Assembly (NCBI RefSeq): GCF_023278565.1
Contig: NC_064673.1
Location: 3,472,001-3,536,000, forward strand
Length of the DNA: 64,000 nucleotides
Reading direction: 5' to 3'
Origin: Colletotrichum lupini
Lineage: Eukaryota; Ascomycota; Sordariomycetes; Glomerellales; Glomerellaceae
A program made the translations under genes and the position numbers. Below the pieces are notes generated by a model. It made no database searches, was not told where the DNA came from, and worked only from the letters and a program-made list of their open reading frames with translations. Positions within the stretch are counted from its first letter, which is position 1. Each line of letters starts with the position of its first letter. Below, piece by piece: positions 21,626 through 34,103 of the stretch.

Positions 21626-22858
21626 TCACTTCCCGTCGTTCTTGTGCCGCGACCGGGGTGAAAAGTAGTCAATCTCACTCTCTGGAATAACCTCTATGAT
21701 CCTCGAATGATCCCGCCCCCGACCCTCAAAGTACTCCCTTAGATCATATTGCCGCGAAGGCCTGCCGCGAAACTGCTCCCATCGACTACTTCCCGCCTGT
21801 GGCTGATGGTTCGGACGACGCTGATGTTTCCCAATAGTAGCGGCGTCGCTCTTTGGGTGACTGTGTCTATGCTCGCTGATTACCGAACCACTGCGTCTCG
21901 GCACATCCATGCCCCGTCTCGTCGCCTGATTGTCCCTGTTGCTGCTTGTGCTCGTAGAGGAGGAAGAACTCGAGCTTCTTTCGATGTGTTTCTTGGATCG
22001 ATCGTGATGTGGCGTCCTCACAGGGACGGGTACAGGAGCTCTCCTGACCGGAGCAGGACTTCGTCTCATCGGAATCGGACTCCGCCTCACAGGCCCAGAT
22101 CCCCAACTCATACGCCTCCTGGCTCCTCCACCGCCGCCACCCCCTCCACCAGGAGGCCGTCGCGGAGGCCGGACGTCAACGATCTGCGCTGGCCCATCAC
22201 CCTGAAAGATTTGCTTCACTATCATGCGCGTATAAGTCACCTCCCTTTCCGTCCGCCTCGCCATGATCCGCATGACCTCGTCCCCAAGCTTCTTCACATC
22301 ATCCTTGATCTGCCACCAAATAAACCGGTGCGCAAAGTCGCACTTGTAGATAGCACTCCAGTCCGCGAAGCTGTTTTGCTCCCCGTGCTTCTCGAAATCG
22401 GCCCGGACCTTCTCGTCGAGATCCGCCTCGCCCCACGACGCACCATTGTGGATGGCCTCGGCGCGGTACCCGCTCGCGATGAGGAACGGCCGCTCGAGCT
22501 CTTTGAAGGTGCGCCAGAGGTCGCGGAGGGTGAGGTAGTGGAGGGGCAGCGTCTGCTCCGCGTAGGATAGTGCTGAGCGGGCTTCGTGGCTGGCGTCTCT
22601 GTCGCTCAGGTTGAAGATGCGCTGGCGCAGCTTCGTTTTTGTGCGGATCTCTCGAGACTGGTGGCGCAGGGCTTGTCGCTCTTCGCAGAGTTGTTGTCTG
22701 AGGTTTCCTAGTGAATCTCGTATTTCGTTTGGGGCAGATCTTATCGTGGCAACGAAGTTGGCGTAAAGGGCTATCAAGTTGAGAGTGGTGAGGGCGAAGG
22801 AGAGAATGCCCGTCACGAAAGATACCCAGTTCAGTGAGTTTGGGACTTCGGCCGCCAT
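21626..22858 (-). CDS. Hypothetical one-TM protein with Ser/Arg/Pro-rich tail
   Basis: A single exon encodes 410 aa. The N-terminus MAAEVPNSLNWVSFVTGILS leads into one membrane segment (about 11-38). Next comes a basic helical region likely to be coiled (LRQQLCEERQALRHQSREIR), then a globular part (about 85-215) with several Trp/Tyr (FADWSAIYKCDFAHRFIWWQ). From about 235 the chain is disordered: a Gly run, RRSPIPMRRSPAPVRRAPVP repeats, a Ser run, then basic and Gln-rich sequence. The layout (TM, helical, disordered) resembles lineage-specific fungal proteins related to incompatibility or NACHT N-terminal modules, but I cannot assign it. The long intact frame with distinct regions argues that it is a real gene. 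Confidence 0.7.
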   Translation of the reverse strand: MAAEVPNSLNWVSFVTGILSFALTTLNLIALYANFVATIRSAPNEIRDSLGNLRQQLCEERQALRHQSREIRTKTKLRQRIFNLSDRDASHEARSALSYAEQTLPLHYLTLRDLWRTFKELERPFLIASGYRAEAIHNGASWGEADLDEKVRADFEKHGEQNSFADWSAIYKCDFAHRFIWWQIKDDVKKLGDEVMRIMARRTEREVTYTRMIVKQIFQGDGPAQIVDVRPPRRPPGGGGGGGGGARRRMSWGSGPVRRSPIPMRRSPAPVRRAPVPVPVRTPHHDRSKKHIERSSSSSSSTSTSSNRDNQATRRGMDVPRRSGSVISEHRHSHPKSDAATIGKHQRRPNHQPQAGSSRWEQFRGRPSRQYDLREYFEGRGRDHSRIIEVIPESEIDYFSPRSRHKNDGK

Positions 22859-23973
22859 CTGGGGCTATCGATGGCTTCCATGCAAGGTCATAATGATGCC
22901 GGGTCACATTTCTGCAAAGTTCACCCAACGGGCTGTACTCGAATCTTAAAGTAGATGAGGAAGCGTGAAGCTGGGTTGCGTGTAAGTCTTCATGTGGTTG
23001 CTAGTGTCTCTCATCAGCGCTACTTTAATATTAGCCCGAACCAGTTTAGATGGCGACATAGCGTTGCCAGTTGTCCAAGGATCGTGAGCTATCCATCAAC
23101 TAAAAGTCAGGATTTAACCCGTTGATTCGTGTGTAGAGCTCAACTCATGAGAAGTAGACTGCATGAACTGCATCCCTCTCATAAGGCCGGCGCGTTATGT
23201 CCAGTCGCCACGACCCAACCTCACCACAACAGATGAGCGCAACAACTTCGACAGCAAAGCAAGGGTGTGCTTGCAATAAAGTCACAAGCCAATGCACCGG
23301 CTGATACGGGTATGAACCTGTTATCCATAGCCAATGTGACTGACGTCCAATTTTGGACGTCCAGCACTGGAAGCCCAAGGTGTGGTGCCGGGGAGTAGGA
23401 ACTAGAAAGATCCTTCAGACTATTCACGCGGCAGATGACACCATAGTGTTGAGTCTGCCCTACAATATCTCAGAGAGTTTGAATCTGCAGCATTGGTGAT
23501 AAACCAAATGCGAAGGCGATGTAACGGCTGCTGCTCTTTCCTGCTGTTGTTGGTCACAGAGCCACATTGGTGGAATCGAGGTATGGTTCTCCAGCTAAGT
23601 CGTTCCCAGGCAAATTGAGTTCCGTCCATCTAAGGATTGGTGCACTTCGATGGGTTGATCAGATTCTTGTCTTGTTTTACATTGAAACAGATACTGGCAA
23701 AGAGAGTTATGATCTTAATGCACCTTAGGTCAACTTGTGTTTCTCCGAGGGAACGAAGGTGTAGGCAGTCAAAGAAAGGAGCTACAAGAAGGTCGTCCCC
23801 CACCTCGGACAAGGGTGAGCTACAGCACTCTTATCGATAAGCGCTGACGTCCATCCCGCCGTGGGGTAAGGACTCACCGGCGCAATCCAAAAATTTCCCG
23901 ACCTCAAACCACACATCTCAGGCGAACAAGAGTCACGAATTGACCTTGTCCAATTCACACCAACACCACAACA
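22859..23973. other. Divergent intergenic region
   Basis: This lies between the hypothetical gene and the RPC37-like gene. Only short unrecognised open frames are present. Confidence 0.45.
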
Positions 23974-25243
23974 ATGACCGCCCCGACAGCAACAATGGAG
24001 CCCGAGATCGACGAATCCTTCGACCCAGACCCTGTCGTCGCCTCCTACGACGTCTTTTTCAACCCCTCCCTCCCGCAGGGACGCAAGCTCTGGGTCCTCC
24101 AGCAGCCCAACCGCACCGACCCGCGCACCACTGCCCCGACCGAGATGCGCCTCAAGGGCCGCTCCGGCATGGTCGAGGTCGACGTGCCCCTCGACTACAC
24201 TCAATCCTACGACAAGGAGAAGGGCATGAAGTGGGGCCGCCAGCTGAAAGCCAGTCTTGAGTCCAAGAACGGCGGCACACACGGCCTGTCTGGCGGCTTC
24301 GGTGTCGGCGCGCCGCCGCCTAGACAGAAGAGACGCGGCGACGTCGATTTGGAGGATGACTTGTACCTCGAGTGGCCCGAGGCGGTGCGCCAGGACAAGG
24401 TCCTCCGCACGCAGACGCTCGGCGGCCAATGTCCTGACCATAAGGAGGTTCAGTACATGATTGGCGTCTTCCAAGGAAGTGAGTCTCACTTCCCTTTCCC
24501 TGTTCTTCCAGTGTACTAACCACAGCTGCCCCCATTCAGAGGACCTCCACCTCACCCCCGTGACGAACCTCGTCCACCTCCGCCCCCAACTCCACCACGT
24601 CGACGCCGTAGCCCAACAAGAGCGCAACGCCTCCGCCGCAGCGGCCAAGGAATCCGCCGCGGCAGCAGGCGGGCCCGGGGGAGCAGGCGGCGCGGGCCCG
24701 CAATCGGCCGCCGCGCGCGCGATCCACATGACCATCAAGACGACTCAGGACGGCGCCACCGCAAAGAGCGAAACCATGGCCGACCGCCTCCGCTCCGTCC
24801 AGATGGAGAACTGGCGCAAGTTAAAGTACACGGACGAGGACAACGAGGCGGCCTGGGAGATTTACCAGGAGAGTCTCATCATGCGCGCTCCCGGAGAGAA
24901 GCCTGCGCCCCTAGCCGACGAAGAGGACGAGGAAAAGAAGAAGAAGGCCGCCATTGACGGGGCCGAGGAGGAGAAGCCCGTGGTGGATCTGGCTGACAAG
25001 GTTGCGAGGTTGGAGACCAAATGGGGCGACGACGAGCTCTTGGAGGCTGTCAGCGGTATCAAGAAGCCAAAGCTCCCGACCAAGGCGGAAATGGAAGCTG
25101 AGGCGGCAGCTGTGGCCGCTGCTCAAGAGCAGGCGCGCAAGGTGAAGCCCAAGGCCCGGGGTGCTGTGGCCGCACGGCGTGGAGGCAAAGCAAGAGTTGC
25201 GCCTGCGCCTGCGCAAGCATCCTCAAGCATGGATCTCACATAA
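23974..25243 (+). CDS. RPC37: RNA polymerase III subunit Rpc37/RPC5
   Basis: Exons 23974-24478 and 24540-25243 give 402 aa. The match is to the Sin/RPC5 family: an acidic N-terminus (IDESFDPDPVVASYDVFFNP), then SYDKEKGMKWGRQLKASLES, then after the intron KDLHLTPVTNLVHLRPQLHH, the hallmark segment. Rpc37 pairs with Rpc53 on Pol III and takes part in initiation, termination and re-initiation on tRNA and 5S genes. An Ala/Gly-rich insertion (about 195-220) follows the hallmark. The C-terminus is Lys/Ala/Glu-rich (KVKPKARGAVAARRGGKAR). It converges on PAT1. Confidence 0.9.
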
Positions 25244-25697
25244 GGGACAGTCAGTCTACTCGACAGAGGATTCGATTTGCATAGCTCAGGCGTTACGGTG
25301 TTATAGAGAGGTCACTCAGAGAAGATGAGACTTTGCTTAAACTTCAAATGCAGATTTTCTTTTGCTCTAACTAGCAAGACTGGTCTCGACCCACTCCTGA
25401 TACTCATATGGCGGCGCCATCTCATAGAGTCGTGTGCGTATTCTACACAAGATATGTTTGTGCATATTGCCACGGGACAAGCCATCGTCGCATGTTGAAG
25501 CCTCCATCAAACTGTAGTCCCAGTACTACAGCTCAGCAGCGGCCCCAAAGCCCTCAAAAAATCACGGGCCATGCGTCATAAGACCCTTTATATCCCAAGC
25601 ATCCCAACGCGTTTCTTCAGTCAATTGTAATGCGCTCCAACCGCGAATGACGCAATGAACGCCGCGATTGCACGTTCTCTTCCACTAATACATCCCC
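25244..25697. other. Intergenic between convergent RPC37 and PAT1
   Basis: This holds the 3' flanks only; no gene or repeat is seen. Confidence 0.5.
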
Positions 25698-28313
25698 TTA
25701 CTGAAGCAATTCGACATCCAAACCAATGGAGTGCATGAAGAGGTTGACAGTGGCCAACCGAGTAGTTGCCATGGCGCCCGGGAGCGTCTTTGCGTGCGCG
25801 ACGGTGTCGAGGACGCGGTCCTTGACAGCAAGGACCAGGCGTTGCTGCTGCTCAGGGTTGGCACTGACACCAACCGCAGCGAGGAGCTGCCAAACCACAA
25901 CGTCTTCTCCCGTGTTGACGCTGCCGGGGAAGATGTGATGGAGGGTGGGCTCAAGCTTGTTGAAGAACATGTTGAAGGTTTGTTCCCTGCGAGATTGTTA
26001 GTAACTGTGAGTGCTGACTATATGTTGCTTGACTTACCACTCAGCCCACAGCTGAGGGCTACCTCCGCCACCTTGCTTCAGAAGCTCGGCTCGGCTCAGA
26101 ATGAGAGTCAGCATTGAGCATCCAACCCGAGTCTTGGCAATGAGATCAATGTTCAACTTGGTGCTAATAAGACCAAGAACGCCCGTCACAATGTCCAACT
26201 CCGTCTCGTTGAAGTAAGCAAACAGGCTCGGCATGACGGCTGCCGAGAAAAGCTCAATGCTCTCACGCATAGCCGCATTGAGGCTGACTTCGCCGTCGGT
26301 GGTCTGTGCTCCATAAACCACATCAAGCTGGTCCAGGTGGATAATGATCATGGTCAAAATCGTGGTGCGCTGTTCGAAGCTGATGTGGCGGAAGACGCGG
26401 GGAATGGCCTTCTTTCCCTTGGGGAAGGATAGGAATGCAATGAAGGGGTGGAGGGTGGTAGCGCCAATAGGCTCATGAACCTTGAGATCATTCCAGAGCT
26501 GGGCATTGTAGGCTTGAGCCGTCTCCAACCACTCTTGGTGCTTAGCGTGGAACTCTTCGTCGTTTCCATTTGTGGGAGGAGGGGGAATGAAGCGGGCGTG
26601 GTCTTCCATCTTCATGATGGTGTTATAGACCTTCTCAATGTTTCGCAGGATGGCCTTGCGATCCAGACTGTTCGACTCGCCATGGCGCTTGCCGTTACCA
26701 GGACGGTTGGCATCTCCACTGCTGTCAGTTCGCTTGATGTTCAGGAGGGGCTTGGGCGTCTTTGCATTGCTGAAGGAAATCTTTCCGAGACTACCAGCGA
26801 TGACCAGCTGGGGGTTCTTCGGCTTGTTCTTGGCAGCCTCGACAGCACGTTGAACTTGCTGCTCCATTCGCTGAACATGGTTTTCTGCCGCCCGTCCCTG
26901 TCTTCTCATGTTGCCCTGGCGGCTGCCGGTTTGGAAGAGGTAGGTTTGAGCAAAGTTGTTCAACGGCTGGTTGGGGTTCTGACGCTGGCCGCCACGGATT
27001 TGGCTAAGGACCTGGTAGTAGAAATCCTCAGTTAAGGAATCATCGTTGGTGTTGTCAATAGGGTTGCCAGTGGCCGAGACCAGTTGCTGCAGCTGGATGC
27101 GGGTAACGAAATTCTTGTCTTGGGGTGTCATAAGGCCATTGTCCTTGGACAAGAGCCAAATCTTGTGATTGCGCTTAGCACGTTTGGTTTCTTGATCAAG
27201 GTAAGCGGCCTTCTCGTCCTCTGACAGGTGCGCAAGATGCTGCTGCTGCTGCTGCTGATTGGCGGATGGAACGCGTCCCATGGAACCTTGCGAACGGTGT
27301 CCTTGGTGGCCGTGGGCCTGGTGATGAGCTTGAGGGCCATGAGCGCCAAGCCGTGCGGCATCACCTGAGAGTCTGTTCGGGTTCTGAAGAATCTGAGTCG
27401 GCTGCGAAGGCGGGGCTTGGGAGTGAGGAGGCTGAGCAAGCGGGCTGGGAGTTCCTTGAACAGGCGGAGTCGGCTTGGAGGTAATAGACTGAGGTCTCTG
27501 CAGAATCTGTACGGGATGTCCATGGCCAGGATGCTGTTGAGGCTGGCCACCACGCTGTTGATGATGTTCAACACCATGGAAGGACTGCTGTTGGGCAGGC
27601 TCGGGCCGTCCGTAGCCGTACTCAGGCCCTGGATAGCCCTGAGGAGGCGGCGCAGATTCCGAGAAAGCTGGCTGAGGGGTTCGTTGGGTGGCTTGCTCTC
27701 GCATTGCCTTCTCCACCTCTTCCAAACTCATGACCTTCCTGCTGGCGGACGGGACAGCCTGCGGCTTCGGGGAAGGCTCGGGAATAGCGGTCTTCTTGGA
27801 AGGCATGCCCCAAAGCGACGCGTCGACGTGCAGGTCGGGAATGGGTTCCGCATCCTTGTACTTCTCATAGCCAGTGCGAACAGGTCTGGGGGCCTGCTGG
27901 CTCTGGGGGTAGTAGTATTGCTGCGGATGTTGGGCTTGCTGATAATGCTGCTGAACGGGCGCAGGAGCGGGAACAGGCTTGGCGGCAGGAACTTGGCGGC
28001 TGTAGCGAACCTGCTCCTCTTCGATGGCGTCAGACACCTTTGCCGTTTGGCCAAAGAAGTCGAAGTCCTTTCCGACAGGGGCATTCGAGATGGTAGTCGG
28101 GCCACCACCTCCGAATGTGTCGTCGTTGAAAGCATCGCCGCTCTCCTCGAGTTGGTCGCCTAGCCCATCATACGTATCGTCGAATTCGACAGCGTCGTCG
28201 TCCTCGGCATCGCCGCGCGAAAGGCCGGCGAAAGGATCGTGAGTCTGAGAGAAGCCTGGCGCCGCCGTGTTATGGCCAGCAGGGCGTGTAGGGTCGAAGC
28301 CGAAAAAAGACAT
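25698..28313 (-). CDS. PAT1: mRNA decapping activator Pat1
   Basis: Minus-strand exons 26038-28313 and 25698-25986 (51-nt intron) give 854 aa. Pat1 links deadenylated mRNA to decapping: it binds Dhh1, Lsm1-7 and Dcp2 in P-bodies and represses translation. The N-terminus MSFFGFDPTRP is the family start and the conserved Dhh1-binding type motif (FGFDP). A long Gln/Pro-rich disordered part follows (about 100-370, including a short Gln run from CAG/CTG repeats near 27240). The Lsm-binding middle (NHKIWLLSKDNGLMTPQDKN) and the helical C-terminal domain (about 550-854, ending MHSIGLDVELLQ) complete it. Splicing joins QLWAEW to EQTFNMFFNKLEP. The start at 28313 is the only ATG that gives the conserved N-terminus. 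A 5'-leader intron at about 28363-28715 is possible (GTAAG donor, CTAG acceptor). Confidence 0.94.
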
Positions 28314-31300
28314 GTTGAACAACTAGTCCGTCTTCGTTTCAAATAAGAGAAATAGCTGTATACTAGGTCGTGGTCAGCATCGGAGTTGGGTCTCTGACGA
28401 AGTGAGGCAAATAGATGCTGAGGAAGAGATGTTGGAAATAGTAAGGCAGGGTGAGAGAAGGGAGAAGAAGGCCAAGGACTGAGATGGGCCTGAGAAGCTC
28501 AAGAAGGGAAAGAGTGAGTGGTCCCTCCCGCTTCATAGGATCATCGTAGCTAAAGTGGTGTGGCAAGGAAGCTGCCCGGCATCTCTCTCGCCTTGATGAG
28601 TTCAGGCAGTGGCCATAGCTGCCGCTGTAGAGACTGTAGGGGCAGAAATCGTGACAAGAGGTCTCCAGTAATTCTCAATCAAGATCGAAAAGACAAGAGA
28701 GTTTGTGCGACTTACCACTAAGAGAACGAGAGATCTGTGGATTTAGGTGTAGCAGCTCGCAAAACTATCATGATGTCGTCAAAGACAAATACCAAAACTG
28801 AGAGCAAAGCGACAAGGCATAAACAGGGGTGCTTTGGCCGGGTCTGCTCAGTGAATTGACATCCAGAGACAAGGTATTCACCAGAGCACAAAGTTGAACA
28901 CAATGCGCCAGGTGAGATTCGGAGCGAGAAAGGAAGCAAAAAGAGTCGCGTCGCTGAGGTTGGGTTGCGATGGCCAAAGTGGTGATGCACCATTCGCATC
29001 CGTGGGGAGGAATTGAGGCTCGAGAGCCTTGGTACCCCACTACATGGCTCACTCCGAGCCAATGAGCGAGCTTGGACAGCTTAGCTGGAAGGACTGGAGT
29101 CACGTGAAAGGTTAGTCATACGCCGGCTGCTTGGGGGATGGCCTGGAGATAGCCCCTCTCGTCATCGTGGCCTGTATTTGCTCGCCGAATGTGGATAGAG
29201 GGGTCCTAGCCAGGGATCTGGATGAGTGACACCCATTATCAACTGCACCCTGCTTTCTGGGTGATGCAATCACAATTGTCCGGGCCGGTTTTATTCTGTG
29301 TTTTGTCTGGATTTGTCCAAATGTGTAGGAAGCTTAAATTCGGGAGGATCACAGTCCGCCGCACACTGATTGATGGCTGCTGTCAATATCTCTTGAATTA
29401 ACCTGAAAACTGAGTATATCTCCAGCCTTGTCTAAGATGCTGCCTTGGGGCATCCTGTGAACAGTGTTCATCTATTTTATACTGACTATTCACCTGGTCT
29501 TACTCATGATGATTTCCACATCTTGATATTGTATTGTAGATAAAATTGAGCTGGATTCATCGCGACAACTGAGAGGTCAGTGTTTATAAATTGCTTGCAT
29601 TGTAAGGCTATCTTCAATATCCCGTGAGCAAATCGGATAGCTCAATCCAGTCGGCAATCTATCTTTATGTTGTCTGGTGTCCGAAAAACATTTACTAAGT
29701 TTTAGTGACAGAGCAGGAGCTCATAGCATGATTTTTAGTACTTCAATTGTGAAGCACGGAGGCTCACGACAATAACCAAATATCACTGAAGGCCTCAACT
29801 GTTGCATCGACTCATCTTGATACCTAGCTGTGCTGTTTAGTCGACTCCCTTGACTCAGCCATCAAACATCGATCAGAAGTCGGTGGCATACGCACAATTC
29901 CGAGCTCTCTTCTCACAGTTGAGCGCATCGATGAGCGATACCGGTCAGAGTCAGTTGGAACGTAGGGCTCTTGTGACGCCAGACAGGAATCTACCGCCCA
30001 GCCAGGCTCATCTGGGCGGCAAGCCTACGAAGCAAGCACAAGGAAGCCACATTTTGACAGGATCATCCCGTTTGGTAACCCCGAATCTACTCGACTAGAA
30101 TAGGTAGACGGTCGAACATGGTGGCTGGTTGTCTCTCCAGAATGCTCTATGTACCAAATAAGGCACCTGGTTACAGATTTGATGCTGCGGGCATAAGAGC
30201 ACGACCAGCAAAGCGCTCTGTGCCCTACATTGTGGTGTTCTGATCTTCCGGACAGTCCGCTGTCAACGGTGCATCATGTACCCTTCGGGATGATTGTACA
30301 TCTCTTGAAGATGATCAGGCAGTCGCATGAACTGGTTTGGTTGAATGTTTCCGTATGCAAGAGCAAAGCCGAACGCGAGCACACGCTGACAACTGAATAC
30401 CCATGGTATTGCTACGTCGTTGTTTGCAGACGAAAGAGTCGGTTGCAGCATTTGAGCTGAGCTCTCGGCACGAGCTTTTGGGGGCAAAAGGCACGGCGAT
30501 CTTTGCTGCACGGCACCGGGCGGGATACGAGCGGCAAGCAGCTAAAGGGCACGGAAGCCACACGAGCCTAACAACAGAGCCAATTTGGCGTTATCGAAAT
30601 GTGTTCCATTGATTCGATGCTGAAAAAGTCGCCAAGAGCCGGGTGAGAATTCCACGATCCGACACTATTGAGGATGAGGTACTTTTCTCCCGGACTCCCG
30701 CAAGAATCGCGACTCGCACGGTATTGGTAGGCCCATCGTTGTGTGGAATCTTCAGATAAAATAAAATATGTCCAGACATAGAACTCAGCGTATCTGCACA
30801 ATTGACTAATATACACGAGGCAACTAGATCTGCCAGGGGCAATCAAAATGGAAATGTGTACATGTCCATCGCAGAAGAAAGCACAGGGGGTTGAGAAGCT
30901 CTGGAACGCAGGGCAGAAGGGATGACAGTGAGTTTCAGACATGATGATTATCTTTTCTGGGGTATCAACCATGTGTGTAAGCAGTACCTGCTCTAGACCA
31001 TACGTGGTAACGTATCTAAGTCTACCATTGCTGGATGGCAGGGTTAAGTTGGATGACACGGAGAGATTTCCCGCCCATTGGATCCCGTCGCTCAGCCAGT
31101 GTCAAATGGGGTTCCAACTTTCAGCACCAGCTTCCAAATGGAAGAGAAAGCTCACCCTCTGACCCCTGGTCTACGGACCTGACTCCCAGGGCTGACGGCA
31201 GGCCGCTGCAGCAGATTCCGACAGTGGCCACGTTCCCTGTCCCCGATCGTATGGAGACAGGATGCCCAAGAGCTGGGAACGGGTACGCGGCAGCCCTCTG

Positions 31301-32115
31301 CACCGAAGAGAGGTACGTGGAGGATACTTAGTTGTCAAAAGCATGCCATGCCCAGAATGCATGTCTCGTGTACTTTGTATCGTCTGCATCCGCGATTCTG
31401 TGGCGATACCTATTCGACCTCTCCCTGCTATCGTCCATATGTTGCTCTGCATCAGCATTTTGAAAAATGCCCAGAAAGAGCCATGTCGACTTTCGCACGT
31501 AATTATACATCCTCGTTTCTGCATGGGGTTCGTAAGAAAAATATATGGGTGAATGCAGCTGTTGAGTTCAGGTCTGCTTCCATCAATCTCAGTCGCGAGA
31601 AGTGGGAGATACCTCGAGCTGGAAGCAGAAGTAGAGATTCATACAAAGTTCCGCGTAAAGCTACTTCTATATGCCCCCTGGCTGCTCTTTTTGAGTTGCA
31701 AACCTCCTGGGAGCAGGCCAGTTGTCGCCCCACCCCCTTTATTCCACCTCGCGGTACTTCTTGCTAGCGCTCCCTTTTCTCGGGGTGGACGCACCGCGTA
31801 CGCTGCATTCGTACCTCCTAACCCTGTGAGATTCCTTCAGGTCCCCCAAATCCAGTGAGATGCGTGGCTGCTAGCGCGCTCCTGGTACTCCAGCTCCTCT
31901 GAACATTTTCCTGAAGCCATCCTTTTCTCTCAGGCGGTCGACTCGTACGAATACGTATCCCTTCCTGTGCACCTCTTTTCTATTTTTTCCCTCTCCTTCC
32001 CAGTCGCCCTTGTTCATCTCTGGGGAAGAACGGGATTTCTCTTATTCTTCCATTCTGCTTCATCCTCTTTCAACCGACCCAGGCTTCCATCCAAGGCCTG
32101 AATACACCGGTCAAG
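28314..32115. other. 3.8-kb region without recognised gene
   Basis: The first 0.8 kb is probably the PAT1 leader and promoter (GTCACGTG at 29099-29106). From about 29.1 to 31.9 kb composition is more AT-rich, with only short frames (for example 30568-31059 minus, 163 codons) lacking domains. The last 200 nt are C/T-rich leader of the mannosyltransferase gene. A non-coding transcript or degenerate DNA is possible, but I see no positive evidence. Confidence 0.5.
29099..29106. promoter_or_regulatory. GTCACGTG bHLH-type element upstream of PAT1
   Basis: This perfect RTCACRTG match is about 790 nt upstream of the PAT1 ATG. It is of the same class as the element at 14478-14485. Function is inferred from the motif only. 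Confidence 0.3.
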
Positions 32116-33671
32116 ATGGCGACAGGCTCAGCACGCTATGTGCGATACATTCTCTTCGCCTTCTTCGTAAGTTGATCCCCAGCTACCATTCTGCGCGAGC
32201 GCAGTCAGCTCTGATCCCTCGACGCGCGGCACAATACCTTTCGCATCTCGACGACATTTCCGTCATGCACACGTCAAAGAAACTTCATGACCCCGTGCTT
32301 ACATCTACCTTCTCGCGCAGGGCCTCGCCGTTTTCTACTTCATTTCCCACTCTAGCTACGAGGGCGTAAGGCTTCAGGATGGCTCTTTCAGCAAACCCGG
32401 TGGTCCTTCAGCCGGCGGCCAGCAGCAGCAGCAAGGCGAGAACAAAGAGGGCGAGAAGCCCAAGCAGCCCGCTCATTCCGAAACCAAGAGCCCCAAGGTC
32501 GGCGAGGCATACAACCCCAAGGACTGGCCCATGGCCATGACCCCGAACGAGCCTGGCTGGGATGAGCTCTCTGGCATTGCAGACGGCCCGCGCATGAATG
32601 CTACCTTCGTCACCCTCGCCCGTAATTCCGATATCTGGGACATTGCCCGCTCCATCCGTCAGGTTGAGGACCGATTCAACCGCCGCTACAACTACGACTG
32701 GGTCTTCCTGAACGACAAGCCTTTCGATGCCACCTTCAAGAAGGTCACCACCTCCCTTGTTTCCGGCAAGACTCACTACGGCGAAATCCCCAAGGAGCAC
32801 TGGTCTTTCCCTGAGCACATTGACCAGGAGAAGGCCCGTAAGGTTCGCGAGGACATGGCCCAGCGCAAGATCATCTACGGCGACTCTGTGAGCTACCGCC
32901 ACATGTGCCGTTTCGAGTCTGGTTTCTTCTTCCGCCAGCCGGCCATGATGAACTACGACTACTACTGGCGTGTTGAGCCCTCCATTGAGCTCTTCTGCGA
33001 TATCCACTACGATCCATTCCGCTTCATGAAGGAGAACAACAAGAAGTACAGCTTCGTTCTGAGCTTGTACGAGTACGTCGAGACCATCCCCACTCTCTGG
33101 GACAGCACCAAGAAGTTCATCAAGAACCACCCCGAGCACATTGCCGAGGGCAACTCCATGGGCTTCCTCAGTGACGACGGTGGTGACTCTTACAACCACT
33201 GCCATTTCGTAAGTTGGCCGACGAAGAGACCTTTGCCAGTGACATTACTGACTGAGACTAGTGGTCCAACTTTGAAGTTGGTGACCTCAACTGGCTCCGC
33301 TCAAAGGCCTACATCGACTACTTCGAGTCCCTCGACCAGGATGGTGGTTTCTTCTACGAGCGTTGGGGTGACGCGCCTGTGCACTCCATCGCCGCCGGTC
33401 TCATGCTGCCGAAGGACCAGATTCATTTCTTCAACGATATCGCCTACTACCATGTTCCCTTCACCCACTGCCCCACTGGCGAGAAGGTTCGTCTCGACAG
33501 ACGCTGCCACTGCAACCCCAAGGACAACTTTGACTGGAAGGGCTACTCTTGTAAGTTGGCTGTGATCATGACCTCTTCGCAAACACCACTAACAATGAAT
33601 CAGGCACGAGCCGCTACTTCGAGATCAACGGTTTGGACAAGCCTGAGGGTTACGAGAACCAGCAGGACTAG
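32116..33671 (+). CDS. KRE2: Alpha-1,2-mannosyltransferase, KRE2/MNT1 family (GT15)
   Basis: Exons 32116-32166, 32321-33208, 33262-33550 and 33604-33671 give 431 aa. This is a type II Golgi membrane enzyme that adds alpha-1,2-mannose from GDP-mannose to O- and N-linked glycans of secreted and cell-wall proteins. Residues about 8-27 form the signal anchor ([19 protein letters not shown]), followed by a Gln/Lys/Glu-rich stem to about residue 75. The catalytic domain shows [56 protein letters not shown] and [20 protein letters not shown], all GT15 hallmarks. The first intron (154 nt) falls inside the anchor. Several GT15 paralogues are usual in fungi, so the exact KRE2 orthology is inferred. Confidence 0.93.
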
Positions 33672-34103
33672 AGCAAATCGGGGGCGTGATAAAAGAGTGG
33701 CATGTAACAACAAATTCCAGAACTGGCCTTGGGTAAGGCCACCAATTGAGTTTACCTGCATCGATGAGAGGCACTGGTCAGGCACATGGGTACCAACTGT
33801 GGAGTGGCGTAAATGGTTCTGCAAGACTTGGACACGTTTTTTGCTGTGTAGATATAGGCAAATGGAAGGGTCCATCTGGTGTTTGTCCAGCTTTGACTTG
33901 AACTTCTTGAACATGTTTGAATGTTGTGAAATCTCTTTTGGTATTTTGTACATTGTAATAGTACACGTCTTGATATGTCTTATGGTGTCTAATAGTCGTA
34001 CACCACAACAAGGGCAAAAGTACCCTTCCGCTCTGAATCCCTTCCACAGCGCCCATCCATGCGTCTTCCACTCATATCATCTTCCAAACTCAAGACCTCC
34101 AAT
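33672..34103. other. Intergenic between convergent genes
   Basis: This holds the 3' flanks of the mannosyltransferase and uS12m genes. No gene is seen. Confidence 0.5.
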
